Notes: generated from the sequence alone by a model not told the origin. A stretch of DNA of 64,000 nucleotides from Prorocentrum cordatum (GCA_963575745.1 CAUYUJ010014589.1:325001-389000); one strand, 5' to 3'; numbered from the stretch's first letter, positions 20,302 through 30,531 are shown. Translations and numbers: made by a program.

Positions 20302-21190
20302 GTAACATGTAAGCACGTGGGTCGTGTGAGTAGGTTCACCGAACCCCAACATGTCATTTAGGGTTGGCCGCGGGCACCCAGGGTTGCATCCCGCGGCCCC
20401 GCGGCTTTTTGGACATCAGTTAAGCCCAATTGCCTCCCGCCCGAAGCTCGCGCCATGGCGCCCGCTGCGCGCAGATAAGTCACGACTTTCCTCTAACTGT
20501 GACGGGGTATTGCCCACCGTATGTTAAAATCAGTGGGCCACTATTGGGGGTTTCGGGTGAGTTTGAGACTGATTGGGAATGATTGAGAAGGTTGGGTGGC
20601 AACGGTGGACCGAAGGGCCCCAGGCGCCACAAGTGCGCGCCCATGGCGCGACATCTGTGCAACTCTTATGAGACCGTGAAGATAGGTAGACGAGGGGGGC
20701 GGGGAGGATGAGGTGGCATGAACAGGCATGCGAGCGGTCGGGGGCCCGACGACCGCACCTTTCGTCTTCGGCCCACAATGTTTCTTGCGCGGGTGCTCCA
20801 GGGGCCCCGACTCGACCGTCGCAGCGGTAGAACCTTGAAAGTTTCATCTTCGAGTTCGGGGCGTCGCTCGTCTCACGCCCCTTCCTCTCCGCAAACCCCC
20901 CCTCTCTTCCTTCGCCCCGCGCAGTGGGGCAGAAAGCAGTCGAGACGTGCAATGCGGGGACGCATTGCCGGAGCTCTAAACCGATACTTGCGCAACAGCA
21001 AACGAAGGGTTGAATAAACGAGCTTGAACTGGCACTACGGGGGGCGCCATCAAAACTTTGACATTGAGATTTAGGGTTCTACCGACGCTCCACCCTATAA
21101 GATGATATGACCGCTTTCGGGCTTACAGAAACCCCACCCTCTAAGATGCGACTTTTGGGCTGCTATTGGATCCCCCCCCCTGCTCGTCGC
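20302..21190. other. Unrecognised sequence between exon and SL
   Basis: Starts as a putative intron. It has no repeat or exon I can support. A C-run and pyrimidine-rich stretch (21,170-21,195) immediately precedes the SL. Confidence 0.4.
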
Positions 21191-21195
21191 CCATC

Positions 21196-21217
21196 TCCGT
21201 AGCCATTTTGGCTCAAG
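21196..21217 (+). other. Genomically encoded dinoflagellate spliced leader (relict SL)
   Basis: All 22 positions agree with the dinoflagellate trans-spliced leader consensus (D-CCGTAGCC...GGCTCAAG), here with T at the variable first base. The SL is normally added in trans to mRNA 5' ends, so an encoded copy in front of a reading frame is the known mark of an mRNA that was reverse-transcribed and reinserted. It is not an SL RNA gene: the exon is not followed by a GT donor but by GCATTTTGCTC. That next stretch (21,218-21,231) resembles the SL 3' part CCATTTTGGCTCAAG with a base lost and the end changed, as expected for an older relict SL one recycling round back. Confidence 0.92.
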
Positions 21218-21256
21218 GCATTTTGCTCTGGCCACGCCGTGGGCTCCAGCGAGCTC

Positions 21257-22249
21257 ATGGCAGGGACTGCCGTCGCCGAAGATGGCATCCGAGGGGACGT
21301 GGGCGACGCTGGCAGTGATGTTGGCGGCGGCGCTGTGGCCGTTGAGCCCGACGGCGTCGGGGGTCCGCCGACCGTCGCCGATGCGTTTACGCGACCTCGG
21401 CGCAGACGGGCGCCTGCGCCGCCGCCCGCGCACGGCCAGTTTTCTGCCTTGCTTGTCGGGCGCCCCGACGACGGGGAGGTGGCGCCTCAGAGTTTGGTGG
21501 ATCAGTTCGAGGGCGGTCGTGGCATGAGCGTTGTTGGGTATTGTTCGTGCCAATGGTCTCTGGAGACGCCGTGTAGCGACGCCAAGGACCGCCGCGCTGC
21601 TGCTCTGGTCACTTCTCCAGCATCAGCTGCAGTGGCATTTGGATTTGTCCACTACGAGGTGTCCGACGTCTGGCAGCTGTCGCAGGTCGCGCCCGTCCCT
21701 GCCAGCTTGCAAGGAGACGTAGATGACCCATCGCATCTCCCCAACCTGCTGGAGATGATTGTTGACAGAGCCGCTGGCACCCGTTTCACTGCGAACCGCC
21801 GTTCGGCGGCGGCAGATGCGTTGGACTCAGTGTGCCACATATTATTGTTGAGTCTTCCTGTGCTGGCCAGCGCGCTTGTGTCCACGTCGGAGGTCGCGCT
21901 GGCGTCGTGCAAGTTGTGCGCTCGATTCATGGCGGCAGGTCTCGTGCCGAACCACCCGACGCGAGCCATCATCCGACGATGGCGGCGCGCGCATCGCCCG
22001 CCCAGGGCGTCTGCGAGGCAGGCTCGACCACTGGCGCCAGGAGCACTGCCCTCGCGCGAGGACGTCGCGCTGCAGCTGCCGCCGCCCAAGCGCCAGCGCC
22101 AGCAGGTCAGCGCCGGCGGCGGCGACGCCGAGCCAGCTCGCGGGAAGAGGAAGGCCGACCCCGTCAGGTTCTACAAAGCTCTGAAGTTCAGGCGCCACTT
22201 GCGATCGGCTCGAGACTTCAAGCTGGCGCTGGCCGACGCCAGCGCGTAA
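21257..22249 (+). CDS. SL-tagged reading frame, unknown product
   Basis: Opens with ATG 39 nt after the SL and reads 330 codons to TAA at 22,247-22,249. The N-terminus is acidic and Gly-rich (MAGTAVAEDGIRGDVGDAGS); a Pro/Arg-rich linker follows. The middle is folded-protein-like (SVVGYCSCQWSLETPCSDAK, PNLLEMIVDRAAGTRFTANR). The C-terminus is basic with two possible nuclear localisation patches (PPKRQRQQ and GKRKADP) and KALKFRRHLRSARDFKLALA. The terminal bases GCGTAAGA also match a 5' splice site, so the true product may continue into exons downstream rather than stop. The long uninterrupted frame fits an intron-free retrocopy. The domain family is not recognised. Confidence 0.6.
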   Translation: MAGTAVAEDGIRGDVGDAGSDVGGGAVAVEPDGVGGPPTVADAFTRPRRRRAPAPPPAHGQFSALLVGRPDDGEVAPQSLVDQFEGGRGMSVVGYCSCQWSLETPCSDAKDRRAAALVTSPASAAVAFGFVHYEVSDVWQLSQVAPVPASLQGDVDDPSHLPNLLEMIVDRAAGTRFTANRRSAAADALDSVCHILLLSLPVLASALVSTSEVALASCKLCARFMAAGLVPNHPTRAIIRRWRRAHRPPRASARQARPLAPGALPSREDVALQLPPPKRQRQQVSAGGGDAEPARGKRKADPVRFYKALKFRRHLRSARDFKLALADASA

Positions 22250-22800
22250 GACCTCGACGCGGGGGCCGAGGAGAGGGGCGCCATCGGCGACATTGACAGG
22301 AGTTGGTGGCCCAACGCCGTCGCCGATCCCTTATGCCCGCTGCCATTCCCAGAGCCCGCCCCGACGCTCGCCGCCCCGCCTCCTAGTTTGGCGGCGGGGG
22401 GGTTCGCGTAGATCCCCCTCGTGGCTCCCACGGGCTTTCGGGGTGGGGTCTGTTTTCGGGGTCGGGGCGGTGTTGGTGCCGACCGTGAGGACGAGTCTCG
22501 AGGGTGGCCTGCAGCGCATCGACATCTTGGCCATGCTCCTTCACCGTCGGCGGCGGCGCGCCGGTCGGGTCCATGACCGCGTCGGATGCGAGCCCGAACT
22601 GTGGAGAGGAACTCCAGGGTGCTATCGCGTCGGTTCTCCGCGTGGACGGCTCGTTTTACCACGTTGCGTTTGCTGGCAGTTCACTTTGCCATGGACATGC
22701 AGACTTAATATCAAAAGGCATTGCCTTACTCTGGGGCGCGTAGCTATTATTTGGACAGGGCGAAGAAGATCTGCAATATTTTTGTGAGAAGGTTACTTCA
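22250..22800 (+). other. Possible intron and short coding patch
   Basis: If GTAAGA at 22,246 is a donor this is intronic. A patch at about 22,610-22,740 reads GEELQGAIASVLRVDGSFYH and FAGSSLCHGHADLISKGIAL before TAG at 22,741. This could be an exon, but its borders are unclear. Confidence 0.35.
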
Positions 22801-22801
22801 G

Positions 22802-23435
22802 TGACGACCGACATGGGGACGGAACGGATGACAATTCAGTTGCCGAATTTGCGGGCTGCGTTCTGGCTCTGGTTGCGCGGTGAGCCCGTCGGCAACCTCA
22901 TGGCGCACGCGGTGCAACATGAGAGACTCTTGCCCAACGCCATCCGCATGAGTGGATGGGGTCATACGTTCGGCAATTTGGCTAAGCATTGCTGTCAGAC
23001 GTGGCCGCAGTGGCCTGCGAAGCCTTCACGCTCGCGGCGTTTATGCAGCTTCTTCAAGAACGCGACGCACCGCAATCACATCAAGAAGACGTTGAGCGAA
23101 GAGCCCCCCACTTTAGGCGGGGGTGTTCTGGATCGCTTCACGGCGGGCTTCGCGAAGTGGAGGTACCAGGCCTTGGAGGTCATGCTTCGCCAGTTGTCTT
23201 CTCTGCGTGAGGTCCGCACTTGTATTCGGTCTGAGTGGTTCCGCAATTGCCAGGACTCCGATGTTGCAGCAGTGTTCGACTCCTTGGCAGATGACACGTT
23301 GCGGTACTTCATCGCGCACGCTGGACGGCATCTTTTTACGCCGCTGGAGCATGACCGCTTCTGGGGGATGACTTGCGCGCGCCCAGAGCGCGCCCGGCAG
23401 CGGTCTGAGGCGAGAGCCCGAGGGCGCAGCATCCA
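22802..23435 (+). CDS. Coding segment, unknown product (frame disturbed)
   Basis: Begins after GGTTACTTCAG and reads protein-like sequence: RMTIQLPNLRAAFWLWLRGE, MAHAVQHERLLPNAIRMSGW, then, after a stretch where another frame reads better (VAAVACEAFTLAAFMQLLQE, about 22,995-23,060), GFAKWRYQALEVMLRQLSSL and DTLRYFIAHAGRHLFTPLEH. It is rich in Trp, Arg and Leu. The frame change in the middle suggests indels. It ends in an Arg-rich run and a T/TA microsatellite. Unknown family; probably the same gene or pseudogene as the SL-tagged frame. Confidence 0.45.
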
Positions 23436-23440
23436 CGCCG

Positions 23441-23480
23441 TTTTTTTTTTTTGTTTATATATATATATATATATATATAA
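23441..23480. repeat. Poly-T plus TA microsatellite inside a coding region
   Basis: About 12 T, then GTTTA and ten TA units. It separates two coding segments. A similar TTTTGTTTATATATATA occurs at 16,090-16,108 after CGCCGT, and here too CGCCG precedes it, hinting at the end of an inserted element. Confidence 0.7.
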
Positions 23481-23549
23481 TCTCGGAGATTATCGACAGC
23501 ATACGCCCGAGTGAGAGAGTCGTCGAGACAGTGCGTGGCGAGGTCGAGG

Positions 23550-24290
23550 ACGCTCGCGCTTGATGACGTTGGGACGGGCGCAGAAGTCCACGGTGCATTG
23601 GTGACGATGTTGGAGTTCGCAGGCGGGAACATACTCAATCGCAACAAGTACCTGGAGTCTCCGCCTTGGTCAGTCGTGCACACCCTTTCCCAGGGCGGAG
23701 CCAGGATGCTCCTTCGCAAAGTACGTCGTGCTGCTTTTCAGTACCACGACTTCGTCACACAGCAGCTGATGAACGCTCGCGGTGATCACATGCAGCAGGT
23801 CGCAGATGGCGGCCAAGCGGGCCCGCTCCACGCCGAGCAGGTGCGACGCTATGCTTTGACCCCCTTGGACGAGAGCCGCGGCGAGGGGCACCACAGAGCG
23901 ACGACGCGCGAGAAGAAGCGTGCCCCAGGAATTAGTTCACATCGCGTCAAGCAGAGCGTGCCCCAGGAAGAAGGCAGCATTCCAATGCATCGACGAATTT
24001 CGGAGACTCTACGGGCCTCTCGGCGATGATGTGATTCGCTTCGAATGGATTCGCTTCGAGGGAATATTGAGGCCGCCCGGGCCAAGGCAGCGGACGCCCG
24101 CCCCGATTATGTTAGCGTCTTTTTTCAAAAGGGTATACAGGGAGGACGCGATGGCCGAGGCCTCGTGGAACTCCATCACGGGCCCCCAGCCAGACCCGAT
24201 GCCGATCAACCGCGAGCACGCCGGCCCGATGCAGCGGCTCCACGTGGAGTACCTGGTCGCGCAGGCGCAGCCCGCAGTCGAGCCGCAGGG
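23550..24290 (+). CDS. Coding segments, unknown product (frame shift near 23,915)
   Basis: The first part reads VHGALVTMLEFAGGNILNRN, SPPWSVVHTLSQGGARMLLR and FQYHDFVTQQLMNARGDHMQ. From about 23,918 a different frame continues naturally with PQELVHIASSRACPRKKAAF, CIDEFRRLYGPLGDDVIRFE and EASWNSITGPQPDPMPINRE, ending near EYLVAQAQPAVEPQ where CCGCAG precedes GGTGCG. The sequence GCGTGCCCCAGGAA occurs twice (about 23,918 and 23,957) at the shift. It is helical with mixed charge; no family recognised. Confidence 0.45.
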
Positions 24291-24540
24291 TGCGCGACGG
24301 CACGCTTGGCAAACGCGCGGGAGAGAGGGGCTGCGAGGGCGGGGGTGGGCAAGGTGAACCATGTTCTTCCTCCCCGTGAGTCCTCGTCTTGGAACCCTAC
24401 GAGCTCCCTCCACTCCAATCCCCTCGTCTTCCTGCTATCTCCCCCTGCGCCTTCCCTAGCCGAGCGGCTGCCCAGCCATGGCGCTTGTTTGATTCGCCCT
24501 CCCCCCGCGCCTCCCCCTCCCCCCAGCGGCCGCGCGCCCT
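24291..24540. other. Pyrimidine-rich probable intron
   Basis: C/T-rich sequence with ACCATG...CCCCGTGAGT near 24,360 and a long CCTCCCCCTCC run ending in CGCCCTAG, a typical acceptor. Confidence 0.45.
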
Positions 24541-24548
24541 AGTTCGTC

Positions 24549-25733
24549 ATGGGTGTCTTTTCGCGCGCGCCCCGTGTCCAAGAGGATGGGGCTGAAAGGG
24601 CGTCTGAACGGGAGGTGTTCTTCAAAGTATTGGAGGCGGCACGCGGGAGATCGCGCGCCCACCTCATGCCGACGGCCGAGAGCGCGGGCGATCCGCAGGT
24701 CACTTCCGCTTTGGCCCTCCACGTCGTGATGGAGGCCTGCACCGCGGAGCCGCCGAGTGGAATGATCTCTGGTTCGAAACATGTAGTGGCAGATGACGCC
24801 CCTCAATGGATACGGCCATTCTCCATCACTTCTTTTGAGAAGGTCTACAGCACGATGCAGCACTGGAGCAAGGCTGAACCCTCGAGCGCGCAGCCAGGCG
24901 CATTGGTGTTGTCTGAGCCGCAGGCCGCTCGCCCACCGCGCAGCATCTTGGACTCCCGCTGCCCCGCCATTGCAGTGGTGATTCATGTGAAGTCGAAGGG
25001 TTGGAAAGCGGTGCAGCGCCAGGTTGACCACGTCAGCTTTGCTTTCGGCGACATGGACGGGGCCGAGGCCGTGCGGATGAAGCCGTACTTCCAGGCGCTG
25101 GCTTCCATCGACAAGTGCATGCCCTCACCTCGCACATGCCCTCACGTCAGCCCACTTAAGTGCGATGCATGCCTCCTGCGAGGCGCCCCAGCCGAGCCTG
25201 GCCAGTCGAGCGTCGAGTACGCGCTGGCGCTCAACAGGACCAGCGGCAAGAAGGGGCTGCTGGCGCGCCGCCTGGCTTTGGAGGATGCGCCAGCCTTGCT
25301 GGCGCTTCCGGGCGCTGGCGGAGACGACGACGGCGTCGGCGGAGCTCTGCCGCCCCAGGATGCCCCTCAGCGGCGGCGCGGGCGCGACTCAGCCCCCTCG
25401 CGCAGCGCTGGCAGCCGCTTGGGTGGCCCGCTCGGAGATGAACCCTTGCCTTTTGTTTCGCAGCCAGTCTCTGGCGGCGGCGGCGCGGACGGCGGAGCCG
25501 ATGCCGTTGGCTTGCGCGAGCTGCTTGGCTCGGAGGGCTCGCCAGCGGCGCCAGAGGCCCCACCCGCCGCCGCGCCAGACGGAGACGTGGGCGGCGCCAG
25601 CGCCAGTGCTGGCCCGCCACCGCGCGCCGTCGCTGGCGCGCCCCGCAATCCCAACCGACTCCGTCGGGAGTGGATCGATGGTCTTGATGGTTGCAAGATT
25701 TTCGTATCAAGTGTACATTTCTGGGCAGCATAA
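24549..25733 (+). CDS. Long coding segment, unknown product
   Basis: A 394-codon frame starting with ATG nine bases after a CCCTAG acceptor. It may be an internal or terminal exon rather than a full gene. The N-terminal half is ordered (SEREVFFKVLEAARGRSRAH, PQWIRPFSITSFEKVYSTMQ, QVDHVSFAFGDMDGAEAVRM) and includes a small Cys/His group (CMPSPRTCPHVSPLKCDACL), possibly metal-binding. After about residue 240 it becomes an Ala/Gly/Pro-rich disordered tail. The last codons after GGTTGCAAG may be intron. Transcription is the same direction as the SL-tagged frame 2.3 kb upstream, so it may be part of one gene. Family not recognised. Confidence 0.55.
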   Translation: MGVFSRAPRVQEDGAERASEREVFFKVLEAARGRSRAHLMPTAESAGDPQVTSALALHVVMEACTAEPPSGMISGSKHVVADDAPQWIRPFSITSFEKVYSTMQHWSKAEPSSAQPGALVLSEPQAARPPRSILDSRCPAIAVVIHVKSKGWKAVQRQVDHVSFAFGDMDGAEAVRMKPYFQALASIDKCMPSPRTCPHVSPLKCDACLLRGAPAEPGQSSVEYALALNRTSGKKGLLARRLALEDAPALLALPGAGGDDDGVGGALPPQDAPQRRRGRDSAPSRSAGSRLGGPLGDEPLPFVSQPVSGGGGADGGADAVGLRELLGSEGSPAAPEAPPAAAPDGDVGGASASAGPPPRAVAGAPRNPNRLRREWIDGLDGCKIFVSSVHFWAA

Positions 25734-25877
25734 CACAGTTTACAAGAACTTCAGAATTCAATGCATGAGCCCCGCGCGCGGCGCTGAGTGCCGAAAGACG
25801 CGGGGTGACATCGATTCGGCCAAGAGGAATTCTGGACCTCTGGAGCCTCTCGCTTTTCTTCATTGCTGGTTGAATTT

Positions 25878-25897
25878 GGACCCCCCCCCCCCCCCCC
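25878..25897. repeat. Poly-C run
   Basis: A 20-base C run, a likely site of assembly error. Confidence 0.8.
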
Positions 25898-26179
25898 GAA
25901 GGCACTTCACACGCCGCGAGGAATCCGAAGCTTCAGGACGCCAGGTCCTTCTTGGAAGCTCGGAGGGGTGAGCTCGAATCCTTGCGTCGCCGCGTGACGT
26001 CGACGTAAACAATACAAACGGGGGAACCTGATCATGCATGAATGCGTTCACGAATTCACACATGTTACAACGGCGTTCTGGAAACGGGAGGGGTCAACAC
26101 ACATAAAACATATAAACGCACATCCACTCACACGTAACGCTTCTAAAAGGAATACCGTCCGTCAAGACAGCACAAGAGT

Positions 26180-26300
26180 ATGCATCGGCGACGCGCGCAA
26201 TCCTGCGCGCGTGTCATAGCGAGGGTGACCGATGCATCGGCGATGTGCATTCGAAGAGTCACGCATCGGCGATGCTCGAGTAGACAGCGATGCATCGGCT
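26180..26300. repeat. GATGCATCGGCGATG repeat patch
   Basis: Several GATGCATCGGC and GCATCGGCGATG motifs in both orientations. They resemble the interior of MITE family B copy 2 (54.8 kb) but clear terminal repeats are absent. Confidence 0.4.
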
Positions 26301-26423
26301 TTGCTCGCGATGAGGAGTGGGTGAGTTTGAGGGGGGCGACGCTGGGGCCGTCGCCGTGTTTCTCCAGCGCAGGCAGGGCGCCCATTTCATCGGCACCGGC
26401 TTTCCACCGCCAGTCGGGCGCCC

Positions 26424-26855
26424 ATGTCTGCGAAGATTCGCCCTGCGGCGGCGGGGCCCATCCTTCCAGTGGTCGGCGAGTTTCGCCGGCCCGGCCCGCG
26501 GGCCCTCGAGAGGACCGTCCTGCGCCAGACAAAACGCATCCGCTCGCTCAACATCCAGGTTTTCTGGCCGAAGAAGCGCACCAAGGCGCTGAAGACGGCG
26601 ATGCTTCAGATGAAGAAGGCCGCCGAGAGCATCGCCGCCGCAGACGACCAGAGCTGCGCCCAGATGCATATTGAGATCAACAGGGCTGAGGACCGCCACC
26701 CGCCTCAGATGCAGACGGAGCACGAGCCAGAGCGAGGAGCCCGCCGCCCTGTCACCACGGTCGGCCTGGAGAGAGCTCGGCCCGCAGAGCACCTCGGGCC
26801 TCGAGTGCTGCAGCTGGCGCGCCATCAGTTGGCATTGGCCAGCTGCGTTGCTTAG
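26424..26855 (+). CDS. Possible exon, unknown product
   Basis: An open frame of 143 codons with the protein-like stretch TKRIRSLNIQVFWPKKRTKA, LKTAMLQMKKAAESIAAADD and MHIEINRAEDRHPPQMQTEH, ending in TAG. The N-terminal 40 residues are less convincing and may be intron. It could be a last exon of the gene at 21-25.7 kb. Not recognised. Confidence 0.35.
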   Translation: MSAKIRPAAAGPILPVVGEFRRPGPRALERTVLRQTKRIRSLNIQVFWPKKRTKALKTAMLQMKKAAESIAAADDQSCAQMHIEINRAEDRHPPQMQTEHEPERGARRPVTTVGLERARPAEHLGPRVLQLARHQLALASCVA

Positions 26856-26869
26856 CGCACTCGGTATGC

Positions 26870-27540
26870 AGAGCGCATTTGGCAGAGAGTGCATCAGATT
26901 TCTGTGCGCAATCAGTTCCAGGTGAGATGGCATCGGGTTGTCCTAGTCATCTCCAGAACGCTATCGCTTGAATCCAACATCGCTGCCCGAACCCCCCCAC
27001 GATTCACCTGCCCCCGCCAGCCTATACTAGCACAACGCATGTTGCAACGCATGCCGGCAGTCATGGCCATCCCCGCCCTCCTCGTCGGCGTCGCTATCCC
27101 CATATCTCCCCAAACGGCCTTCTCTTGTTCCGCCCCCGCCTCGCCCTCTTTCCACTCGCCCCCCCCGCCTAACCAGAATGCGTCGCAGATAGCAGGTGGG
27201 GGGTGAGAGGACGAGGATGACGCGCGCGGAAGCCTGATGAGCCACGCCCGAAAACCATGATAATGGATGGCAGTGAAAAGTTTAAGAATAAGGCCTCCTT
27301 GGCACCTTCCAGAAGCTCTATTGGGCCGCTCTTGGGACGCTCGCCCTTGCCCCCCTCGCCCCCTCCACCCGCCGAACAAAAAAGCAGCACCCCGCGCCGT
27401 GCGAGCAAAAATGCGCGCGCGCCAAGCCAGACGAACCACATGCAGCACGTACAAACACCGCGTACCAAGCCATAGCGCTCCATATCAAATACATGCCACA
27501 CCATAACGGCTACCGCCAACATATACAAAGCGCATACCAC
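26870..27540. other. Unrecognised sequence
   Basis: No supported exon or RNA gene. It grades into the CCAAACACATA array. Confidence 0.4.
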
Positions 27541-27559
27541 ATCAGACCAACACTTACCA

Positions 27560-28165
27560 ACAACATACCATCACATGCGACATGTGCACATCGGACCGCA
27601 CCAAAACCATAGCAACCGCATGCCATGCCGTACCAAACGCATAACGACACGCATCGAACACATACCAAACACATACCAAACACATACCACCACGTACCAA
27701 CTACATGCCAAACACACACCACATCAAACAAACAAACGTACCAAACACATACCACACACATACCAAACATACGAAACATAAACCAAAATCATACCAAACG
27801 CGTGCCAAACACGTACCAAACCATACCAAACACATACCAAACCATACCAAACCATATCAAATCCATGTCAAACACATACCAAACACATACCAAAACATAC
27901 CAACCCATACCAAACACATACCAAACCATACGACAAATAAACGTACCAAACCATACCAAACCATACCAAACTCAAACCAAACACATACCAAACCCATACA
28001 AATCAGACAAACCACAGCAAAAACATACCAACCACATGCCAAACACACACCAAACCATAACAACAACATACCAACCATACCAACACATACCAAACACATG
28101 CCAAACCATACCGAAAACATACCAAACCATGCCAAACCATGCCAAACACAGACCGAGCCTTAGCT
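27560..28165. repeat. CATACCAAACA minisatellite
   Basis: About 600 bp of 10-12 bp units (CATACCAAACA, CCATACCAAA). It has no G-rich complement tract and is A/C-biased. Two plus frames stay open (NTYQTIPN-like repeats) because the unit lacks stops. Confidence 0.9.
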
Positions 28166-29480
28166 AAACATACCAAGCACCTAGCAAACGGGAGGAGGGG
28201 GGAGGGGGGCTTCGCCGCGATTTTCCGGTTCCGCCTGGCGAGGCGAAAGGATCCCGTAATTCCACTCCACGACAAAATTTTGTTTCGCGACGAGAGGAAA
28301 ATATGCACCTCCCGCCGGAGCGCTGCGCGTATTTCTCGACGGCGACATTTTTTCATGTCGCCGCGCGGGAAGCCGGCAAACTCGAAATTGTGCCAGTGGC
28401 ACGCGCGGGGGCGCATCGCGCCCGATGCGCTTCGCCAGGCAACGTCCATGCCGAACGCGCCGCGCGTTAGGCGGGGACTCTGCCTTGGGCCCCATAGGGC
28501 CCTGGACGGCGCAAGAGACAGAATTCGCATAGCTCCCCCGCTCCATTACGGCGCACCTTTTTCAGCGGGATCTTGCCCCGCAGGAGAAATCCACGCGCGG
28601 CTCCAGAGGGGCGGTTCGCATTGCGCCAACGCGCTGATTTTGATTCCCTCCTCGCACGGACCGCGCCCCCACGGGGGGGGCCACCGACGTCCCGAGAGGG
28701 GGGATTCGCATAGGGCCCGCCCCGCCAACTTCGCAGCGATGCTGCTGCTGCCCCCCAGCCCAGCCAGGGATTTTGAGCTGCGAACGGGTCGCCCGCTCGC
28801 GTTCTGAACCGTTTGATCGTCGTCGGGGGGCCCGTTCGCATTTCGACGTCTCCGTGGGGTTGGCGGTGCCCATTGGGCGTCCGCGGCGCCAGGTGCGCCT
28901 GCAGCCTTTTTGGCGCCGTGCCAGGGGGCCTCGGCGACCCCTGCCTGCCACCGCTCTTGCAGCATGGGCAGGGCGGCCTCCAGCAATGGCGCTGGCCGCG
29001 GCGGCAGGGCAGGGAGCTCCCATGGCGGCAGGGGGCGCAGCGGCCGCGGCCGCGCGGCGGCGCCGCCGCCCCCGCCGCCGAAGCCGCAGCCCCCCGCCCG
29101 CAGGGCCCGCGGGCCGTCGGCGCCCTGGCTGACGAAGCAGGCGCTCGCGACGCACGAGGCGGACGGCAGCGGGCTGCAGCAGCGGGGGCGGCGCTCGGGG
29201 AGTTGCTACTTGGACAAGGTCGGCCAGGGTACGCAATCCAACGCAGCTGATCTGTTCGCGCCCCCAGGGGTTGCTCGGGTCCATCTTGGGCGCCGCCCTG
29301 GGCCCGATCGCGGCCCCGCGAAGTCGAGCGGGCCACGGGGCCCCGCGGGTCGCGGGCGCCCGCGATGGCTCGCGAGGGCTCCTGGCGAGCCCTCGGGGAG
29401 GGGCGGGGCCAAGCCAGCTACGCCCATCCATGTCCGTGGAAAGGGGAGTGAGGCGCGGGGGCGGGCAACGCATGGCCGCC
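28166..29480. other. GC-rich sequence with TTCGCATAG-type motifs
   Basis: Short motifs recur at 28,518-28,875 (AATTCGCATAG, GGTTCGCATTG, GATTCGCATAGGG, CGTTCGCATTTCG), spaced roughly 80-160 bp. ATTTTTTCATGTCGCCG near 28,345 forms a small inverted pair with GGCGACAT. A possible coding patch at 29,120-29,215 (PWLTKQALATHEADGSG) is not well bounded. Confidence 0.35.
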
Positions 29481-29487
29481 TCCGAAG

Positions 29488-29650
29488 GTTTGCAAGAAGT
29501 CGCACACCTGCCTGTCCTGCACGAAGGTGGTCCGCGTCGGGGATCTGCAGTGCAGGGATGCGTTGAAGCGCAAGGAGTGCGGCAAGAGGGACAGGGCGCT
29601 CGCGTGGAACATGGCGCAGAAGAGCGAGGATTGCTGCGCAGGGCTCAAAG
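29488..29650 (+). CDS. Cys-rich exon of a multi-exon gene
   Basis: Starts after TCCGAAG. It reads CKKSHTCLSCTKVVRVGDLQ, CRDALKRKECGKRDRALAWN and MAQKSEDCCAGLK. The cysteine spacing C-x5-C-x2-C, then C-x8-C and a CC pair, suggests a small zinc-binding module, but no named finger family fits. The 3' border is not clear; a CTTGGG foldback follows. It is probably the first recognised exon of the gene ending at 35,412. Confidence 0.5.
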
Positions 29651-30420
29651 AGGGGCCCCAACTAGAACCCCGCTGCTGTCAAGGTGGCTGCCCCCGTCCT
29701 CGGCAGCAGGGATGCACTCTCGGGGCCCATCCTGGGGTCCCAAGGCGGCTCCAAGATGCCCCACTGGGAGCTCCAAGAGACCCCGCAAGGGCCCCAAGAG
29801 GGCCCGAGACCAAGCGTGTGCAACGCCGAGCTTGCGCACGCTTGGTTTCAGGTCCCCTGGATTTCTCTCGGTGATCTCCTGGGGCCCTTGGGCCTTATTT
29901 GAAGCCCTTTGGATCAATGTCGGGGCCCTCTCGTGGCCTGAGGGGGGGCCGAGATGGGCGCCGAGAAATCCACGCTGCTGTCGAGGTGGCGGCCCTCGCC
30001 CTCGACATCGGGGAGGCCCTCTTGGGGCCCACCCTAGGGGTCCAAGACGGCTCCCAGAGGGTCCCAAGGGTGTTCCAAGAGAGCCCCACAAGGGCCCCAA
30101 GGGGGCTCCAGGAAGGCCCGACACCAAGCGTGTGCAACGCCCCGCTTGCATACGTTTTGTTTCAGGTCCTTGTGGAGCTCTCTCGGGGCCCTCTTGGGGC
30201 TCTCTTGGGGCCATCTTGGAAGCTTCTTCGGGCGATGTCAGGCCCTCTTGGGGCCTGAAGAGCCTCGAGAGGGGCACAGAGAAATCCTCGCTGCTGTCAA
30301 GTTGGCGGCCTTCATCCTTGACATCGGGGACGCCCTCCTGGGGCCCTCTCGGGGCCTTCCCTGAGCCCCCATCGGGGCCCTCTTGGAGCCATCTTGGGGC
30401 CTTAGGAAGAGCTTCAGATG
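29640..30420. repeat. CTTGGG block 2 with large foldbacks (intronic)
   Basis: Two inverted repeats centred on hairpins ACCAAGCGTGTGCAA/TTGCGCACGCTTGGT (about 29,811-29,866) and a variant (about 30,121-30,170). Left of each centre the units read CCCCAAGAGGGCC, right of it GGCCCTCTTGGGG, so arms of 70 bp or more can pair. The three sub-blocks share GAGAAATCC.CGCTGCTGTC.AG.TGGCGGCC. Confidence 0.75.
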
Positions 30421-30531
30421 GCCCCGAGAAGGCAGTCGAGTAGCTTATACAATTGGCTAGCTTGTTGCATAAGCTGGTTGGGCCCTGGGGGGTGGGCGGA
30501 AAAGGGGGGCTGCCCCCCTGCCTCAGCCCAG

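Noticed and set aside
20350-21085. Telomere-like TTTAGGG
   Set aside because: Only two isolated copies (near 20,358 and 21,071), no array.
21196-21231. SL RNA gene
   Set aside because: No GT donor follows the leader and no Sm-site-like downstream part is seen; a relict SL fits better.
27625-28167. Open frames rich in NTYQTIPN
   Set aside because: Produced by a stop-free 10-12 bp minisatellite.
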